The notes below the pieces were generated by a model. It was not told the origin of the DNA. It searched no databases and was given only the letters and a program-made list of their open reading frames with translations. Of a DNA stretch of 64,000 nt, positions 1-8,768 are shown piece after piece (within the stretch, counting starts at the first letter, position 1; each line of letters starts with the position of its first letter). Position numbers and translations under genes: made by a program. Origin of the DNA: Enterobacter mori (GTDB lineage Bacteria; Pseudomonadota; Gammaproteobacteria; Enterobacterales; Enterobacteriaceae); the NCBI RefSeq assembly GCF_025244905.1, contig NZ_CP104285.1:1922001-1986000 (forward strand), read 5' to 3'.

Positions 1-1
1 T

Positions 2-646
2 GATTACCAGCCGGGTTACATCTGCAACCATTCGGACTATCAGGGACGCTACAGTTTTGATAATCAGCCTGCTGTAGGGTTGTGGAATCTACAACGCCTT
101 GCGCAAAGCCTGTCGCCTTTTATTGAGGTCGATGCCCTGAACGATGCGCTCGACGGCTATCAGGAGGTCCTGCTGCGGGAGTATGGGGCGCTGATGCGCA
201 ACAAGCTGGGCCTGCTGACCCAGGAGAAGGGCGATAACGAATTACTGAACACCTTGTTTGCACTGATGGCGCGGGAAGGGAGCGACTACACCCGCACCTT
301 CCGGATGCTGAGCCAGACGGAGCAGAACAGTGCGGCATCACCGCTGCGCGATGAGTTTATCGACAGGCAGGCGTTTGACGACTGGTTCACGCTCTACCGC
401 TCGCGGCTTCAGCAGGAGCAGGTGGACGATGCGACTCGCCAGGGGAAGATGAAGGCCGCGAACCCCGCAATGGTGTTGCGCAACTGGCTGGCGCAGCGGG
501 CAATTGAGCAGGCAGAGCAGGGGCAGTACGACGAGCTACACCGCCTGCATGTGGCGTTGCGCACGCCGTTTGCCGACCGGGACGATGATTATGTCAGCCG
601 CCCGCCTGACTGGGGCAAGCGGCTGGAGGTGAGCTGCTCAAGCTAG
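2..646 (+). CDS. selO: Protein adenylyltransferase SelO (YdiU), C-terminal part, 5' truncated by window edge
   Basis: The open frame enters from the left edge and runs about 214 codons to a TAG. It holds the C-terminal part of SelO/YdiU, a pseudokinase-fold enzyme known to transfer AMP from ATP to Ser/Thr/Tyr of target proteins. Recognisable stretches are [20 protein letters not shown], just after the catalytic region, and the downstream NLQRLAQSL helix. The protein ends in SCSS; vertebrate SelO carries selenocysteine in this tail, whereas here the codons are ordinary (TGC, TCA). The kinase core lies outside the window. The stop codon overlaps that of the convergent hmuV by the 4 bases CTAG, so no room is left for a separate terminator. 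Confidence 0.93.
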   Translation, partial: DYQPGYICNHSDYQGRYSFDNQPAVGLWNLQRLAQSLSPFIEVDALNDALDGYQEVLLREYGALMRNKLGLLTQEKGDNELLNTLFALMAREGSDYTRTFRMLSQTEQNSAASPLRDEFIDRQAFDDWFTLYRSRLQQEQVDDATRQGKMKAANPAMVLRNWLAQRAIEQAEQGQYDELHRLHVALRTPFADRDDDYVSRPPDWGKRLEVSCSS

Positions 647-1422
647 GGGGCGAGAAACACCTGCGGCGCAGCGTGAGCCGGATGTTGACCCACGTGCACC
701 TGAGCGCCATACCAGTGAGCCAGCGCATCGGCCTGCAGGACGGCCTCCGGTGTGCCTCCGGCGACCAGCCTGCCGTTATGCAGCAGCAGGATCCTGTCTG
801 CCCACAGCGCCGCCAGATTGAGATCGTGCAGCACCACGCAGACGTGCAGATCCTTTTGACGGGTCAGCGATCTCAACAGCCGCAGCAGATACTGCTGATG
901 GTAGAGATCCAGCGCGGAGGTGGGTTCATCCAGGAACAGCCAGCCGCGCGGAGCACCGTCGCACCAGAGCTGCGCCAGCGCGCGCGCAAGCTGGACACGC
1001 TGCTGTTCGCCACCGGAAAGCGCTGCAAATTGCCTTCCGGCAAGCGGTAAACATTCGGTGATCCGCATGATTTCCTGAATAACTGCCGCTTCAGGCGTGC
1101 GCGTCCAGGGGGCCCGACCCATGCCGATAACGGCCTCCACTGGCCAGTCAAATCCCAGCTGCGTGTTTTGTCGCATCACCGCCCGCTGGCGGGAAAGCGC
1201 GTCCGGACGCCATGCGCTGAGGGTTTTACCCGCCAGAAGACAGTGCCCGCTGGCTGGCTTGAGATAACCCGTTAACAGCCGTAATAACGTCGATTTCCCG
1301 GCACCGTTCGGGCCAATTAACGCAGTCAGTTCACCCTGCGACAACGACAGCGAAATGTCGTTGATTATCGTGCGTCCTCCCGCCTGAAAAACAATATTTT
1401 CAGCGCAATAGCGGTCAGCCAT
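643..1422 (-). CDS. hmuV: Hemin ABC transporter ATP-binding protein HmuV
   Basis: This 259-residue ATPase should power hemin import from periplasm to cytoplasm with HmuU and HmuT. Walker A (GPNGAGKST), the ABC signature ([15 protein letters not shown]), Walker B ([12 protein letters not shown]) and the switch His (VVLHDLN) are all readable. I start it at the ATG at 1422 ([10 protein letters not shown]), which overlaps the hmuU stop by 8 bases and so suggests translational coupling; a longer frame to 1470 lies inside hmuU and is unlikely. It is the last gene of the hmuRSTUV set and is convergent with selO. The family also transports cobalamin and siderophores, but gene context points to heme. 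Confidence 0.95.
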   Translation of the reverse strand: MADRYCAENIVFQAGGRTIINDISLSLSQGELTALIGPNGAGKSTLLRLLTGYLKPASGHCLLAGKTLSAWRPDALSRQRAVMRQNTQLGFDWPVEAVIGMGRAPWTRTPEAAVIQEIMRITECLPLAGRQFAALSGGEQQRVQLARALAQLWCDGAPRGWLFLDEPTSALDLYHQQYLLRLLRSLTRQKDLHVCVVLHDLNLAALWADRILLLHNGRLVAGGTPEAVLQADALAHWYGAQVHVGQHPAHAAPQVFLAP

Positions 1423-2407
1423 GTTGCCCTCCACGACGGAAGATAAGCCAGAGAAACCAGGGCGCGCCAAGAAGGCTGGTCAGTAAACCGACCGGCATTT
1501 CTGCTGGCGCGACCAGCGTTCGCGCGGCCGTATCCGCAACCAACAGCAGCGAAGCACCGGCGAGGACCGAACCGGGGATCGCGGCCCGGTGATCCGCGCC
1601 CAGCCACATACGCATCAGATGCGGCACCACCAGCCCCACAAAGCCGATCACGCCGCTGACCGCCACTGCGGCAGCAACCAGCAGGGCACTGCACAGCAGC
1701 AGGATCCGCTGTACGACGGCGACATCCACACCCAGGTAGTGCGCTTCCTCATCACCCAGTTGCAGCACGTTGAGCGCGTTCGCCAGCCGCCAGATAACCA
1801 GAACGGTGGGCACCATCAGCGAGGTGACGGCCAGCAGTGTAGACCACTGCGCCTGACCGAGGCTGCCCATTCCCCAGAGCGAAAGCTGGCGAAGCTGCGC
1901 ATCGTTACTCACCCAGGAGAGGACGCCGACCGCCGCGCCACACAAGGCGTTTATCGCAATACCAACCAGTAACAGACGTGACAGGGAGCTGTTACGCTGC
2001 TGGCTGAGCAGGAAGATCGCAACGGTAGCTGCCAGCGCGCCGAGAAAGGCCGCCAGCATCGGGGCATAGAGCATCACCAGGGCAGGTAACGAGAGCGGAA
2101 GTACGACCCACAGCGCAACCGCCAGCGCCGCGCCGCTGCTAATGCCGAGCAAACCCGGATCCGCCAGGGGATTGCGAAACAGTCCTTGCATCACACACCC
2201 TGCCAACGCCAGCGACCCGCCGATGACCAGCGCCAGCAGCACGCGAGGCAGGCGGATCGTGAGCCAGATTTGACGCAGCGCCTCGTCGCTACCGTTCCAC
2301 AGCAGGCTGACCGGCAGGCGCAACGCACCAAAGCCGGTGGCCATGAACGTCAGGAAGGAGAGCAGGGCAGCCAGCAGCCACAGCGAAACCGTAACCCTTC
2401 GGGACAT
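1415..2407 (-). CDS. hmuU: Hemin ABC transporter permease HmuU
   Basis: A 330-residue very hydrophobic inner-membrane protein of the FecCD/BtuC permease family, with roughly ten membrane segments. The segment GLFRNPLADPGLLGISSGAA is the family-typical loop, and VGFVGLVVPHLMRM near residues 255-268 is the conserved ATPase-contact region. It would form a homodimeric channel that receives heme from HmuT and is driven by HmuV. Its ATG overlaps the hmuT stop by one base (ATGA), and its own stop lies inside the start region of hmuV, so the three genes are tightly coupled. Confidence 0.95.
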   Translation of the reverse strand: MSRRVTVSLWLLAALLSFLTFMATGFGALRLPVSLLWNGSDEALRQIWLTIRLPRVLLALVIGGSLALAGCVMQGLFRNPLADPGLLGISSGAALAVALWVVLPLSLPALVMLYAPMLAAFLGALAATVAIFLLSQQRNSSLSRLLLVGIAINALCGAAVGVLSWVSNDAQLRQLSLWGMGSLGQAQWSTLLAVTSLMVPTVLVIWRLANALNVLQLGDEEAHYLGVDVAVVQRILLLCSALLVAAAVAVSGVIGFVGLVVPHLMRMWLGADHRAAIPGSVLAGASLLLVADTAARTLVAPAEMPVGLLTSLLGAPWFLWLIFRRGGQHG

Positions 2408-3228
2408 CAGGGGAGTCGCTCCGCTTTGGCACGCAGCTGCTGGATCGCTTTTGGCGTTCGCACGCTAAAGCCCAGCAGCGCCATATCATCAATCGCCAGC
2501 ACCTGCCTGTTCCGCCCCGCAGGCGTTTGCGCCAGACCCGGCAGCGCCCACAGATTTTCTTCACCGCCCAGCGCCCGCACGCCGTCCTGCGAAATCACCA
2601 CCAGATCGGGTTGGGTGGCGATCACGCCCTCCTGCGACAGCGGCTGATAGCGGGAAAATCCCTGCATTGCGTTCTGTAAACCCGCCGCACGGATGGCGGC
2701 ATCCGCGCCGGTCTGCTGTCCGGCAGCCATGGCGGTCATCCCGCCGTGGTTAAGAATAAACAGCACCCGCTTGTTCAGCGACGACCCAGGCAGTGCGGCC
2801 AGCTCCGCACGTAGCGTTTTGCGCAGGATTTCTCCCTGCGCCTGCTGGTGCGTTGCTTCAGCTATCGTCCGGACTTTCTCGTCAATATCGCTCAGGTCGT
2901 TACTGGCGGGAACGGTGACTACCCTGACGCGGCTCTGCTCAACCTGCTTCAGCGCCAGAGAGGGCTGAGCCTGAGCGCTTGCCAGCACCAGCGTGGGACG
3001 CACGGACAAAATCCCCTCCGCATTAAGCTGGCGCAGATAGCCCACGTCAGGCAGGTCGTTCGCCGCCTGCGGCCACTGGCTGGTGCTGTCGCGCGCGACC
3101 AGAGAAGACTGCGCGCCAAGGGCATAAACGATCTCCGTGACGTCGCCGCCGAGGGTGACAATTCTCTCCTGCGTAGCGGCAAACGCCACCAGAGGCAGGG
3201 CGCTCAGCAGGGCAAGCCAGCTTTTCAT
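2407..3228 (-). CDS. hmuT: Periplasmic hemin-binding protein HmuT
   Basis: A 273-residue solute-binding protein with a short N-terminal signal peptide (MKSWLALLSALPLVAFAAT) and no lipobox cysteine, so it should be soluble in the periplasm. The mature part begins with ERIVTLGGDVTEIVYALG, the typical start of class III binding proteins for heme and cobalamin (BtuF/HmuT fold). The family carries heme from the TonB receptor to the HmuU permease, using a tyrosine ligand; I did not assign that residue. Its start overlaps the hmuS stop by 4 bases. Confidence 0.94.
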   Translation of the reverse strand: MKSWLALLSALPLVAFAATQERIVTLGGDVTEIVYALGAQSSLVARDSTSQWPQAANDLPDVGYLRQLNAEGILSVRPTLVLASAQAQPSLALKQVEQSRVRVVTVPASNDLSDIDEKVRTIAEATHQQAQGEILRKTLRAELAALPGSSLNKRVLFILNHGGMTAMAAGQQTGADAAIRAAGLQNAMQGFSRYQPLSQEGVIATQPDLVVISQDGVRALGGEENLWALPGLAQTPAGRNRQVLAIDDMALLGFSVRTPKAIQQLRAKAERLP

Positions 3229-4253
3229 GCGGCCATCCCTTTTGGCGTCAGGGCATCAATCTGGCTGCGCCACTGGCTCTGCTCCGGTTCGCCTTCCGTA
3301 CGCTGACCATACAGCTGGGCGATTTGCGTACCGTCGGCGGCAAACAGCTCCAGGCTGGTGACGTGGCCATCTGCGGTCGGCTTGCGCGTCACCCAGCTCT
3401 CAGCGATGGTCTCTTCCAGCAGATGCAGCGTAAAGGAGGAGTTAAAGATGTTCAGCCAGCCTTTCATCGGTACGACTTTTTCCACCGCGCCCGTGAAGAT
3501 CTGCACGCAGCCGCGGTTGCCCACGAAGACCATGATTTCGTTACCGTCCTGACGTGCCGTTTCCAGTAGCTGCGCCAGCGCGCTGTTCTCAACGTTGCAG
3601 GCGAGGTCGTCGCCCACCAGACGAAACGCCTGCTGGCGGCTGAGGTTATGGCGTTTCAACAGGCTGAAGAACTGATGAACGTCGGTCATGGCGCGCCACT
3701 CTTTATCTACCAGAGTTGCATCTGCATTTTCAGCGTGGGCCGGGGCATCGGCAGTCTTCAGCTCCAGCGGCGGGTTGTCGGCAAAGATAAAACGGGTCAA
3801 CACGTCGCCCCAGGCTGATACGTCGGTATTGTCTGTGGTATACACCTTCAGCAGGGCGTCGCCCTGATGATCGAAGAACTGAATGCTCTGGCGTTCACCG
3901 CGTGCGGTGGTTTCGCTGATGTGAAACACGCTCGCCCACTGGTTGAGGAACAGGCGCAGATCCAGCGCGCGCGGGTTCAGCACCAGCCCGGCGTGGCCGT
4001 TCAGGTGCTGGTTGGTAAAGCTCCCGACCTGCTCATGTACGGCGTATTCGTTGCGGCAGATACACTTGGTTTCGCCCACGGCTTCCAGCGCGCCTAAAAT
4101 CTCGCGGATTTCACCGTGCAGTCGCCAGGCGTCGTGACCCACGCGGGCAAAGGTTAGCTCCGCTTCGCTGATGTTCATTAACCCTGCGATGTCACGCGCG
4201 TATTTACCTGGATTGTCTTCTTTTAACTCAAGCCAGCGTGTGTAGTGATTCAT
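3225..4253 (-). CDS. hmuS: Hemin-degrading/hemin-trafficking factor HmuS
   Basis: This 342-residue cytoplasmic protein belongs to the HemS/ChuS/HmuS family, built of two repeated halves, which binds incoming heme and in some species opens the ring to release iron. The His of the DVHQFFSLLKRH segment is residue 193 from the chosen start, the same number as the heme-ligand His193 of E. coli O157 ChuS. I chose the ATG at 4253 (MNHYTRWLEL) because GGAAGAG lies just upstream; the frame is open to 4283 but that would start inside hmuR. It lies 23 bases behind hmuR and overlaps hmuT by 4 bases. Confidence 0.94.
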   Translation of the reverse strand: MNHYTRWLELKEDNPGKYARDIAGLMNISEAELTFARVGHDAWRLHGEIREILGALEAVGETKCICRNEYAVHEQVGSFTNQHLNGHAGLVLNPRALDLRLFLNQWASVFHISETTARGERQSIQFFDHQGDALLKVYTTDNTDVSAWGDVLTRFIFADNPPLELKTADAPAHAENADATLVDKEWRAMTDVHQFFSLLKRHNLSRQQAFRLVGDDLACNVENSALAQLLETARQDGNEIMVFVGNRGCVQIFTGAVEKVVPMKGWLNIFNSSFTLHLLEETIAESWVTRKPTADGHVTSLELFAADGTQIAQLYGQRTEGEPEQSQWRSQIDALTPKGMAA

Positions 4254-4276
4254 TGTCTCTTCCTTCTCAATATTCG

Positions 4277-6262
4277 TTACCATTGATAACTCACGAAAAT
4301 CTTACCGTTACGACCGTCCTGCGGGATCCCCTGCGGTGACCAGTATTCTTTGTCGAAGGCGTTGCCCAGCACCAGCGTGGTAGTCACGCCTTTGAGTTGT
4401 TCCTGACCTTTATAGCTGACGTAGAAATCATTGACCGCATAGCCCGGCTGTTTACTGTAGCTGCTGCTGATATGCGTTGAGCGATCGACAAAAGTACCGA
4501 TCCAGCCGACGGAGAATCCGCTTTGCGCCACCGGGACATCCAGCTTGCTGGTGACGGTGTCCGGGTTAATGCTGGAGATATACTCGCCGGTGTTAGTGTC
4601 TTTGCCGCGCGTACGGTTGTAGGCCACGTCGAGGTTGAACAGGTCGGCGGAGTATTTCGCCATCACGTCCCAGCCCCAGATTTTAGCGTCGGGGACGTTA
4701 TAGGACATGGTGGTCGCCGCGGCAAAATCGACGGTGGTGGAGATGTAGTCTTTTGCTTTGGTATCGAAATAGCTGGCCTTAAACTCCAGCGCATCGTTGG
4801 CAAGCATCAGATCGTCAAAGCGCAGACCAAAACCGAACTCCTGGGTTTTGTTGGTTTCCGGGCGCAGGTTCGGGTTGGGGACCCAGTAGTTGGTGTAGAA
4901 GCTGCCGATGGAGAAGTGTTTCGCATCGTTATACATCTCGCCCATGGTCGGCGCGCGGAAGGCCTGCGCATAAGAGCCGAACAGCATCAACCAGTCGGTT
5001 GGGCTGACGGTTAACCCGGCGCGGGATGACCACTTATCGGCATCCACATCGTCGTAACCCTCGCTGCTGCCGCGATAATTGTCGTAGCGCGTACCGCCCA
5101 GCAGGGTCACGGGCAGATCGCGCAGGGTGATCTCATCCTGCAGCCAGCCGGAACTGAAATCGATTTTGGCATTCGGGAAGCCAGTTGTCGCACCGCCGGG
5201 GCGTTGCTCCTGACGATAGTATTCGCCGCCGTAGGTGAGGAGATGAGACGCAAAGGAGTCGCTGAACAGACGAGTGCGGTTTTCCACTTTGCCACCTTTG
5301 GTGGTCTGTTTGCGGAACTCGCCGGTGCCGTCAACGTTCTGGGCGTTAATGCGCGCTTCGGACCAGTAGACTTTTGCATCGGCGTTCAGCCAGTCGTTAT
5401 CTTCCGGGGCAATGTGGTAGCCAAGCTGCGCATCACGCTGGATGGTGGAGCGGTCGGTCATCGGATTACTGCTGTCGGACGCGTCGGTGGTTTGCGGGTT
5501 TTTCGGCTCCTGCGCGTCGTTGTTGTAGTAGCGCAGGGAGCCGCTCAGGGTTTGAGCCGGGTCGATTTTCCAGCTCCCCTTTGCCAGCATGTTATTAATG
5601 GATTCGTCGTTAGGCGCCGTTGCACCGTCACTCTGGCGAATATCACCGCGATCGCGGCTGGACCAGGAGACCAGACCATCCAGCGTATCGGTGCGGCCAT
5701 AGGCGCTGGCACCCATTCCAATACTGTGATCGCCCGTCGCGCCGGTACCAAACACGCGGTAACCGCTGTTCTTGCCCGGCTCGAGCAGATCCTTGGCATC
5801 GGCGGTGTCATAGGAAATCACGCCGCCCAACGCGCCGCTGCCGTACAGCAGAGCGGAAGGACCGCGCACCACTTCGATACGTTTGATCAGCGCCGGGTCG
5901 AGGAAGGTGCTGTTGAGGTGGCCGGTATCGGTTCCCTGACGCACGCCGTCGACCAGTACCAGCACGCCGCGACGGTCGTAACCGCGCAGGTTAACGTCCT
6001 GACCATTCGTACGGCCGGTGCCGTCCAGCGTCAGACCGGGGACCTTGCGCAGCAGGTCGGCGGCAGAGCTGGCGGTCTGGTTTTCCGGGGCGGTGGCGTC
6101 AATGACGCTGACCATCATCGGCGCCTCAAAGGCGCTGCGGGCGTTGCCGGTGGCGGTTACGGTGATGTCGTCTGCGGCGGCAAACGCAGCCCCCGGCAGG
6201 GTGCTGACAATCGCCAGCGCCAGAAGTGACGGACGTAAAGACGTGGAATGCAGGTGTGGCAT
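4277..6262 (-). CDS. hmuR: TonB-dependent outer-membrane hemin receptor HmuR
   Basis: A 661-residue outer-membrane receptor with a signal peptide ending near AAFA, a TonB box-like DDITVTAT directly after it, a plug domain (RKVPGLTLDGTGRTNGQDVN, then VEVVRGPSALLYG-like text) and a 22-strand barrel ending in an aromatic residue (VSYQW). The heme-receptor hallmarks FRAP and NPNL are both present near residues 420-450, with a histidine (DAKHFS) between them, as known from Yersinia HemR and E. coli ChuA. This separates it from siderophore receptors. GGAGAG sits 6 bases before the ATG. It is followed by hmuS and preceded by hemP. Confidence 0.95.
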   Translation of the reverse strand: MPHLHSTSLRPSLLALAIVSTLPGAAFAAADDITVTATGNARSAFEAPMMVSVIDATAPENQTASSAADLLRKVPGLTLDGTGRTNGQDVNLRGYDRRGVLVLVDGVRQGTDTGHLNSTFLDPALIKRIEVVRGPSALLYGSGALGGVISYDTADAKDLLEPGKNSGYRVFGTGATGDHSIGMGASAYGRTDTLDGLVSWSSRDRGDIRQSDGATAPNDESINNMLAKGSWKIDPAQTLSGSLRYYNNDAQEPKNPQTTDASDSSNPMTDRSTIQRDAQLGYHIAPEDNDWLNADAKVYWSEARINAQNVDGTGEFRKQTTKGGKVENRTRLFSDSFASHLLTYGGEYYRQEQRPGGATTGFPNAKIDFSSGWLQDEITLRDLPVTLLGGTRYDNYRGSSEGYDDVDADKWSSRAGLTVSPTDWLMLFGSYAQAFRAPTMGEMYNDAKHFSIGSFYTNYWVPNPNLRPETNKTQEFGFGLRFDDLMLANDALEFKASYFDTKAKDYISTTVDFAAATTMSYNVPDAKIWGWDVMAKYSADLFNLDVAYNRTRGKDTNTGEYISSINPDTVTSKLDVPVAQSGFSVGWIGTFVDRSTHISSSYSKQPGYAVNDFYVSYKGQEQLKGVTTTLVLGNAFDKEYWSPQGIPQDGRNGKIFVSYQW

Positions 6263-6338
6263 AGCAACTCTCCATAAGAATTGAAAAGCGCTGGCTGCCT
6301 GGGGATCACCTGGGTGGCTGGCGAAATTATCGTGTTGT

Positions 6339-6527
6339 TTATTTAGTCAGGATCAGTTTTCCGGCATGGGTCTGGCGCAGAAGATAGTGCTGGCCGTCAT
6401 GCTCGATAATGACCCGCCCCTCATCACCGAGCAGAGTTTTGCTATCGATACGGCGATCGGTGGAGGTGGGGGAAGGCGCTGTGTGTGTTTTTATTGGCGT
6501 TGCCGCGCTGTTATCCGTACGTGACAT
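6339..6527 (-). CDS. hemP: Small hemin uptake protein HemP (YdiE)
   Basis: A 62-residue protein ending in the diagnostic HemP/YdiE tail ([20 protein letters not shown], then KLILTK). The ATG at 6527 (MSRTDNSAA) is preferred over an upstream in-frame ATG at 6545 because it gives the usual family length. HemP genes commonly precede heme receptors; in beta-proteobacteria and rhizobia the homologue HmuP acts as a co-activator of receptor expression, while its role in enterobacteria is unclear. It is the first gene behind the Fur box and sits where E. coli has ydiE, between aroH and selO. Confidence 0.88.
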   Translation of the reverse strand: MSRTDNSAATPIKTHTAPSPTSTDRRIDSKTLLGDEGRVIIEHDGQHYLLRQTHAGKLILTK

Positions 6528-6552
6528 AATGTTTATAAATAACAATCAATGT

Positions 6553-6571
6553 AACAATGATAATCATTATC
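6553..6571. promoter_or_regulatory. Fur box of the hemP-hmu operon
   Basis: The 19-mer AACAATGATAATCATTATC matches the classical Fur consensus GATAATGATAATCATTATC at 17 of 19 positions. It lies 26 bases upstream of the hemP ATG, so iron-loaded Fur should block the hemP-hmuRSTUV promoter. An A+T-rich stretch around it would also hold the -10 region. Confidence 0.9.
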
Positions 6572-6647
6572 AATAAACTGCAAATTCACGGCAAGCGTTT
6601 TTGTGAAAATTGTGTGACGGGATCAAATTTGGGGGAGGTGCGGTCTC

Positions 6648-6695
6648 ATGCCCTCACCCCGCCCCTCAACCCACAGGGAGAGGGAGAAGGGCACG
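6648..6695. repeat. Pyrimidine/purine-rich intergenic repeat with an inverted arrangement
   Basis: The stretch has CCCTCACCCCGCCCCTCAAC on one side and GGGAGAGGGAGAAGGGCA on the other, able to pair imperfectly. Such CCCTCACCCC...GGGAGAGGG elements are frequent between genes in Enterobacter, Klebsiella and Salmonella. It lies between hemP and aroH and just before a REP unit; it may act as the aroH transcript end. Confidence 0.5.
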
Positions 6696-6700
6696 AACCG

Positions 6701-6730
6701 TAGGCCGGGTAAGCGCAGCGCCACCCGGCA
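6701..6730. repeat. REP/BIME-like palindromic unit downstream of aroH
   Basis: TAGGCCGGGTAAGCGCAGCG followed by CCACCCGGCA pairs GCCGGGT (6704-6710) with ACCCGGC (6723-6729). This is a typical enterobacterial REP unit. The same unit recurs at 15779-15809. Confidence 0.8.
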
Positions 6731-6735
6731 AGATT

Positions 6736-7782
6736 TTAAAAGCGTGTGTCCACGGCTGCAGCCAGCTTTTCCAGCAGCAGCTCGCTGTCTTCCCAGCTCA
6801 GGCACGGGTCGGTGATCGACTGACCGTAAACCATCTGCTGTCCGGTAACGATTTTCTGCGTGCCTTCTTTGAGGAAGCTTTCCGCCATAATGCCTGCCAC
6901 GGCGGTGGAGCCGCTGCGGATCTGCTGGCAGATCTCATCGCAGACATCCAGCTGGCGGCGATGCTGCTTCTGGCAGTTGCCGTGGCTGAAATCCACCACC
7001 AGGTGTTCCGGCAGGTCGAACTCGGCCAGCGTTTCGCAGGCTGCTGCGATATCTTGCGCATGATAGTTCGGTTTTTTGCCGCCACGCATAATGATATGCC
7101 CGTACGGATTACCGCTGGTCTGGTAGATGGTCATGTGACCGCTCTTATCCGGCGACAGGAACATATGGCTGGCACGCGAGGCGCGGATCGCGTCGACCGC
7201 AATTCGTGTGTTGCCATCGGTCCCGTTTTTAAAGCCAACCGGACAGGAGAGGGCGGAGGCCATCTCACGGTGGATCTGGCTTTCGGTAGTGCGTGCGCCA
7301 ATTGCGCCCCAGCTAATCAGATCGGCGATAAACTGCCCGGTCACCATATCGAGAAACTCGGTCGCCGTCGGAACGCCCAGCTCGTTGACCTGTAAAAGCA
7401 GTTTCCGCGCCAGCTCAATACCGTGGTTCACGCGATAGCTGCCGTTGAGGTCAGGATCGGAAATCAGTCCCTTCCAGCCCACCACGGTGCGTGGTTTTTC
7501 AAAGTAGGTGCGCATGACGATCTCAAGGCGATGCTGATACTTCTCACGCATCCCCTGAAGACGTTTTGCATAGTCCATCGCTGCATCCAGGTCGTGAATG
7601 GAGCAGGGGCCAATCACCACCAGAAGGCGCTTGTCTTCACCGTTCAGGATTTTTTCAATGCGGCGGCGGGAGGCCGTCACGTGTTCCGCAACGCCTGCGG
7701 AAACGGGGTGCCGCTGGGCCAGTTCAGCCGGAGTCACCAGGCTATCAATGCGCGCAGTGCGGAGTTCGTCGGTTTTATTCAT
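6736..7782 (-). CDS. aroH: 3-deoxy-7-phosphoheptulonate synthase, Trp-sensitive type (AroH)
   Basis: A 348-residue class I DAHP synthase that joins PEP and erythrose 4-phosphate in the first step of the shikimate pathway. Family motifs are clear: VVIGPCSIHD, MRTYFEKPRT, GWKGLISDPDLNGS, GARTTESQ, GFKNGTDG and the metal-site motif DFSHGN. It is called AroH rather than AroF or AroG because of its neighbours (ppsR and ppsA on one side, ydiE/hemP on the other, as in E. coli) and the TrpR-like operator upstream. A long leader of about 140 bases separates operator and start codon and contains a strong G+C hairpin at 7871-7888. Confidence 0.94.
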   Translation of the reverse strand: MNKTDELRTARIDSLVTPAELAQRHPVSAGVAEHVTASRRRIEKILNGEDKRLLVVIGPCSIHDLDAAMDYAKRLQGMREKYQHRLEIVMRTYFEKPRTVVGWKGLISDPDLNGSYRVNHGIELARKLLLQVNELGVPTATEFLDMVTGQFIADLISWGAIGARTTESQIHREMASALSCPVGFKNGTDGNTRIAVDAIRASRASHMFLSPDKSGHMTIYQTSGNPYGHIIMRGGKKPNYHAQDIAAACETLAEFDLPEHLVVDFSHGNCQKQHRRQLDVCDEICQQIRSGSTAVAGIMAESFLKEGTQKIVTGQQMVYGQSITDPCLSWEDSELLLEKLAAAVDTRF

Positions 7783-7870
7783 GGAATGTCTCAGAATTTT
7801 TGTGCTTCATCGGCAGACTACCGGGAAGTGATGGGCATCACCTTAAACCAATCCCTGCTGATTTCAAGTT

Positions 7871-7888
7871 CGGGGCGACAGCGCCCCG
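7871..7888 (-). promoter_or_regulatory. G+C-rich hairpin in the aroH leader
   Basis: CGGGGCG (7871-7877) pairs perfectly with CGCCCCG (7882-7888) around a 4-base loop. It lies between the putative TrpR operator and the aroH start and is not followed by a T-run on the aroH strand, so it is more likely a leader or stabilising structure than a terminator. Confidence 0.5.
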
Positions 7889-7921
7889 TTTGTGCAGGTG
7901 ATGATATCTGAATCCGAGCTA

Positions 7922-7943
7922 ATGTACTAGCATATTAGTACAT
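7922..7943. promoter_or_regulatory. TrpR operator upstream of aroH, overlapping the ppsR stop codon
   Basis: ATGTACTAGCATATTAGTAC followed by AT is a near-palindrome with half sites GTACTA and TAGTAC, the core of the known trp operators (CTAG/GTAC half sites, as at E. coli aroH and trpE). It lies about 140 bases upstream of aroH. The right half forms the last two codons and stop of ppsR (ATG TAC TAA on the minus strand), so operator and coding sequence share bases. Confidence 0.8.
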
Positions 7944-8768
7944 GCGGCGATTCAGCCCCATGATGTCGAGGATTTTGGTGGCGATCTCTTCTACCGAGTA
8001 GTTAGTGCTGTTCAGCCACGGGATCTGGTTTTTGCGGTACAGCGCTTCAACCTCGGAAACTTCCATCCGGCACTGGCGCATGGAGGCGTAGCGGCTGTTC
8101 TCGCGGCGCTCTTCGCGGATGGCGGCGAGGCGCTCCGGGTTGATCGTCAGGCCGAACAGCTTGTGCTGCAGTGGCTTAAGGGCGGCGGGCAGCACCAGGT
8201 TATCCATATCGTCGGCAATAAACGGGTAGTTTGCGGCGCGAATGCCAAACTGCATCGCCAGATAGAGGCTGGTCGGGGTTTTGCCGCAGCGCGACACGCC
8301 CAGCAGGATCACCTGCGCCTGGTCGAGATTACGCAGCGAGATCCCGTCGTCATGGGCGAGGGTGTAGTCAATGGCGGCGATACGCGCATCGTACTTGGTC
8401 AGGTTGCCGGGGTTAAGCCCGTGTGTACGGTGGGCGATGGGCGTCGGGTCAAGCTTCAACTCGCTCTGGAGCGGAGCCACCAGCGCCTGCACGATGTCCT
8501 GGCAGAAGCCTTCACTTTGCAGAATGATGTTACGAATTTCCGGGATAACAATCGAGTAGAACACCAGCGGGCGCACGCCGGTCTGCTGGAAGATGGCGTC
8601 AATCTGGTCTTTCACCGCTTTGGCGCGGCTCTCATTTTCCACAAAGGGCAGCGTGATGCTGTTAATCGAAACGGGAAATTGCGACATCACCGCGTGGCCC
8701 AGCACCTCGGCGGTGATCGCCGTACCATCAGAAATATAAAAAACGTGGCGATCGACAGCATTATCCAT
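7935..8768 (-). CDS. ppsR: PEP synthase regulatory protein PpsR (bifunctional kinase/pyrophosphorylase)
   Basis: A 277-residue protein of the DUF299 family. PpsR inactivates PEP synthase by ADP-dependent threonine phosphorylation and reactivates it by phosphate-dependent removal. The P-loop [15 protein letters not shown] and the family signatures [12 protein letters not shown] and [14 protein letters not shown] are visible. The ATG at 8768 ([10 protein letters not shown]) gives the same length and N-terminus as E. coli PpsR; an upstream GTG at 8777 is less likely. The gene is divergent from its target ppsA, and its 3' end carries the aroH operator. Confidence 0.95.
   Translation of the reverse strand: MDNAVDRHVFYISDGTAITAEVLGHAVMSQFPVSINSITLPFVENESRAKAVKDQIDAIFQQTGVRPLVFYSIVIPEIRNIILQSEGFCQDIVQALVAPLQSELKLDPTPIAHRTHGLNPGNLTKYDARIAAIDYTLAHDDGISLRNLDQAQVILLGVSRCGKTPTSLYLAMQFGIRAANYPFIADDMDNLVLPAALKPLQHKLFGLTINPERLAAIREERRENSRYASMRQCRMEVSEVEALYRKNQIPWLNSTNYSVEEIATKILDIMGLNRRMY

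Noticed and set aside
5204..6229. A 341-codon open frame antisense to hmuR
   Set aside because: Its Val/Ala/Gly-rich text is the reverse complement of the receptor gene and has no promoter or ribosome site.
6648..6730. CRISPR-like repeat array
   Set aside because: Only one pyrimidine-rich element and one REP unit are present; no regularly spaced repeats occur here or elsewhere in the window.
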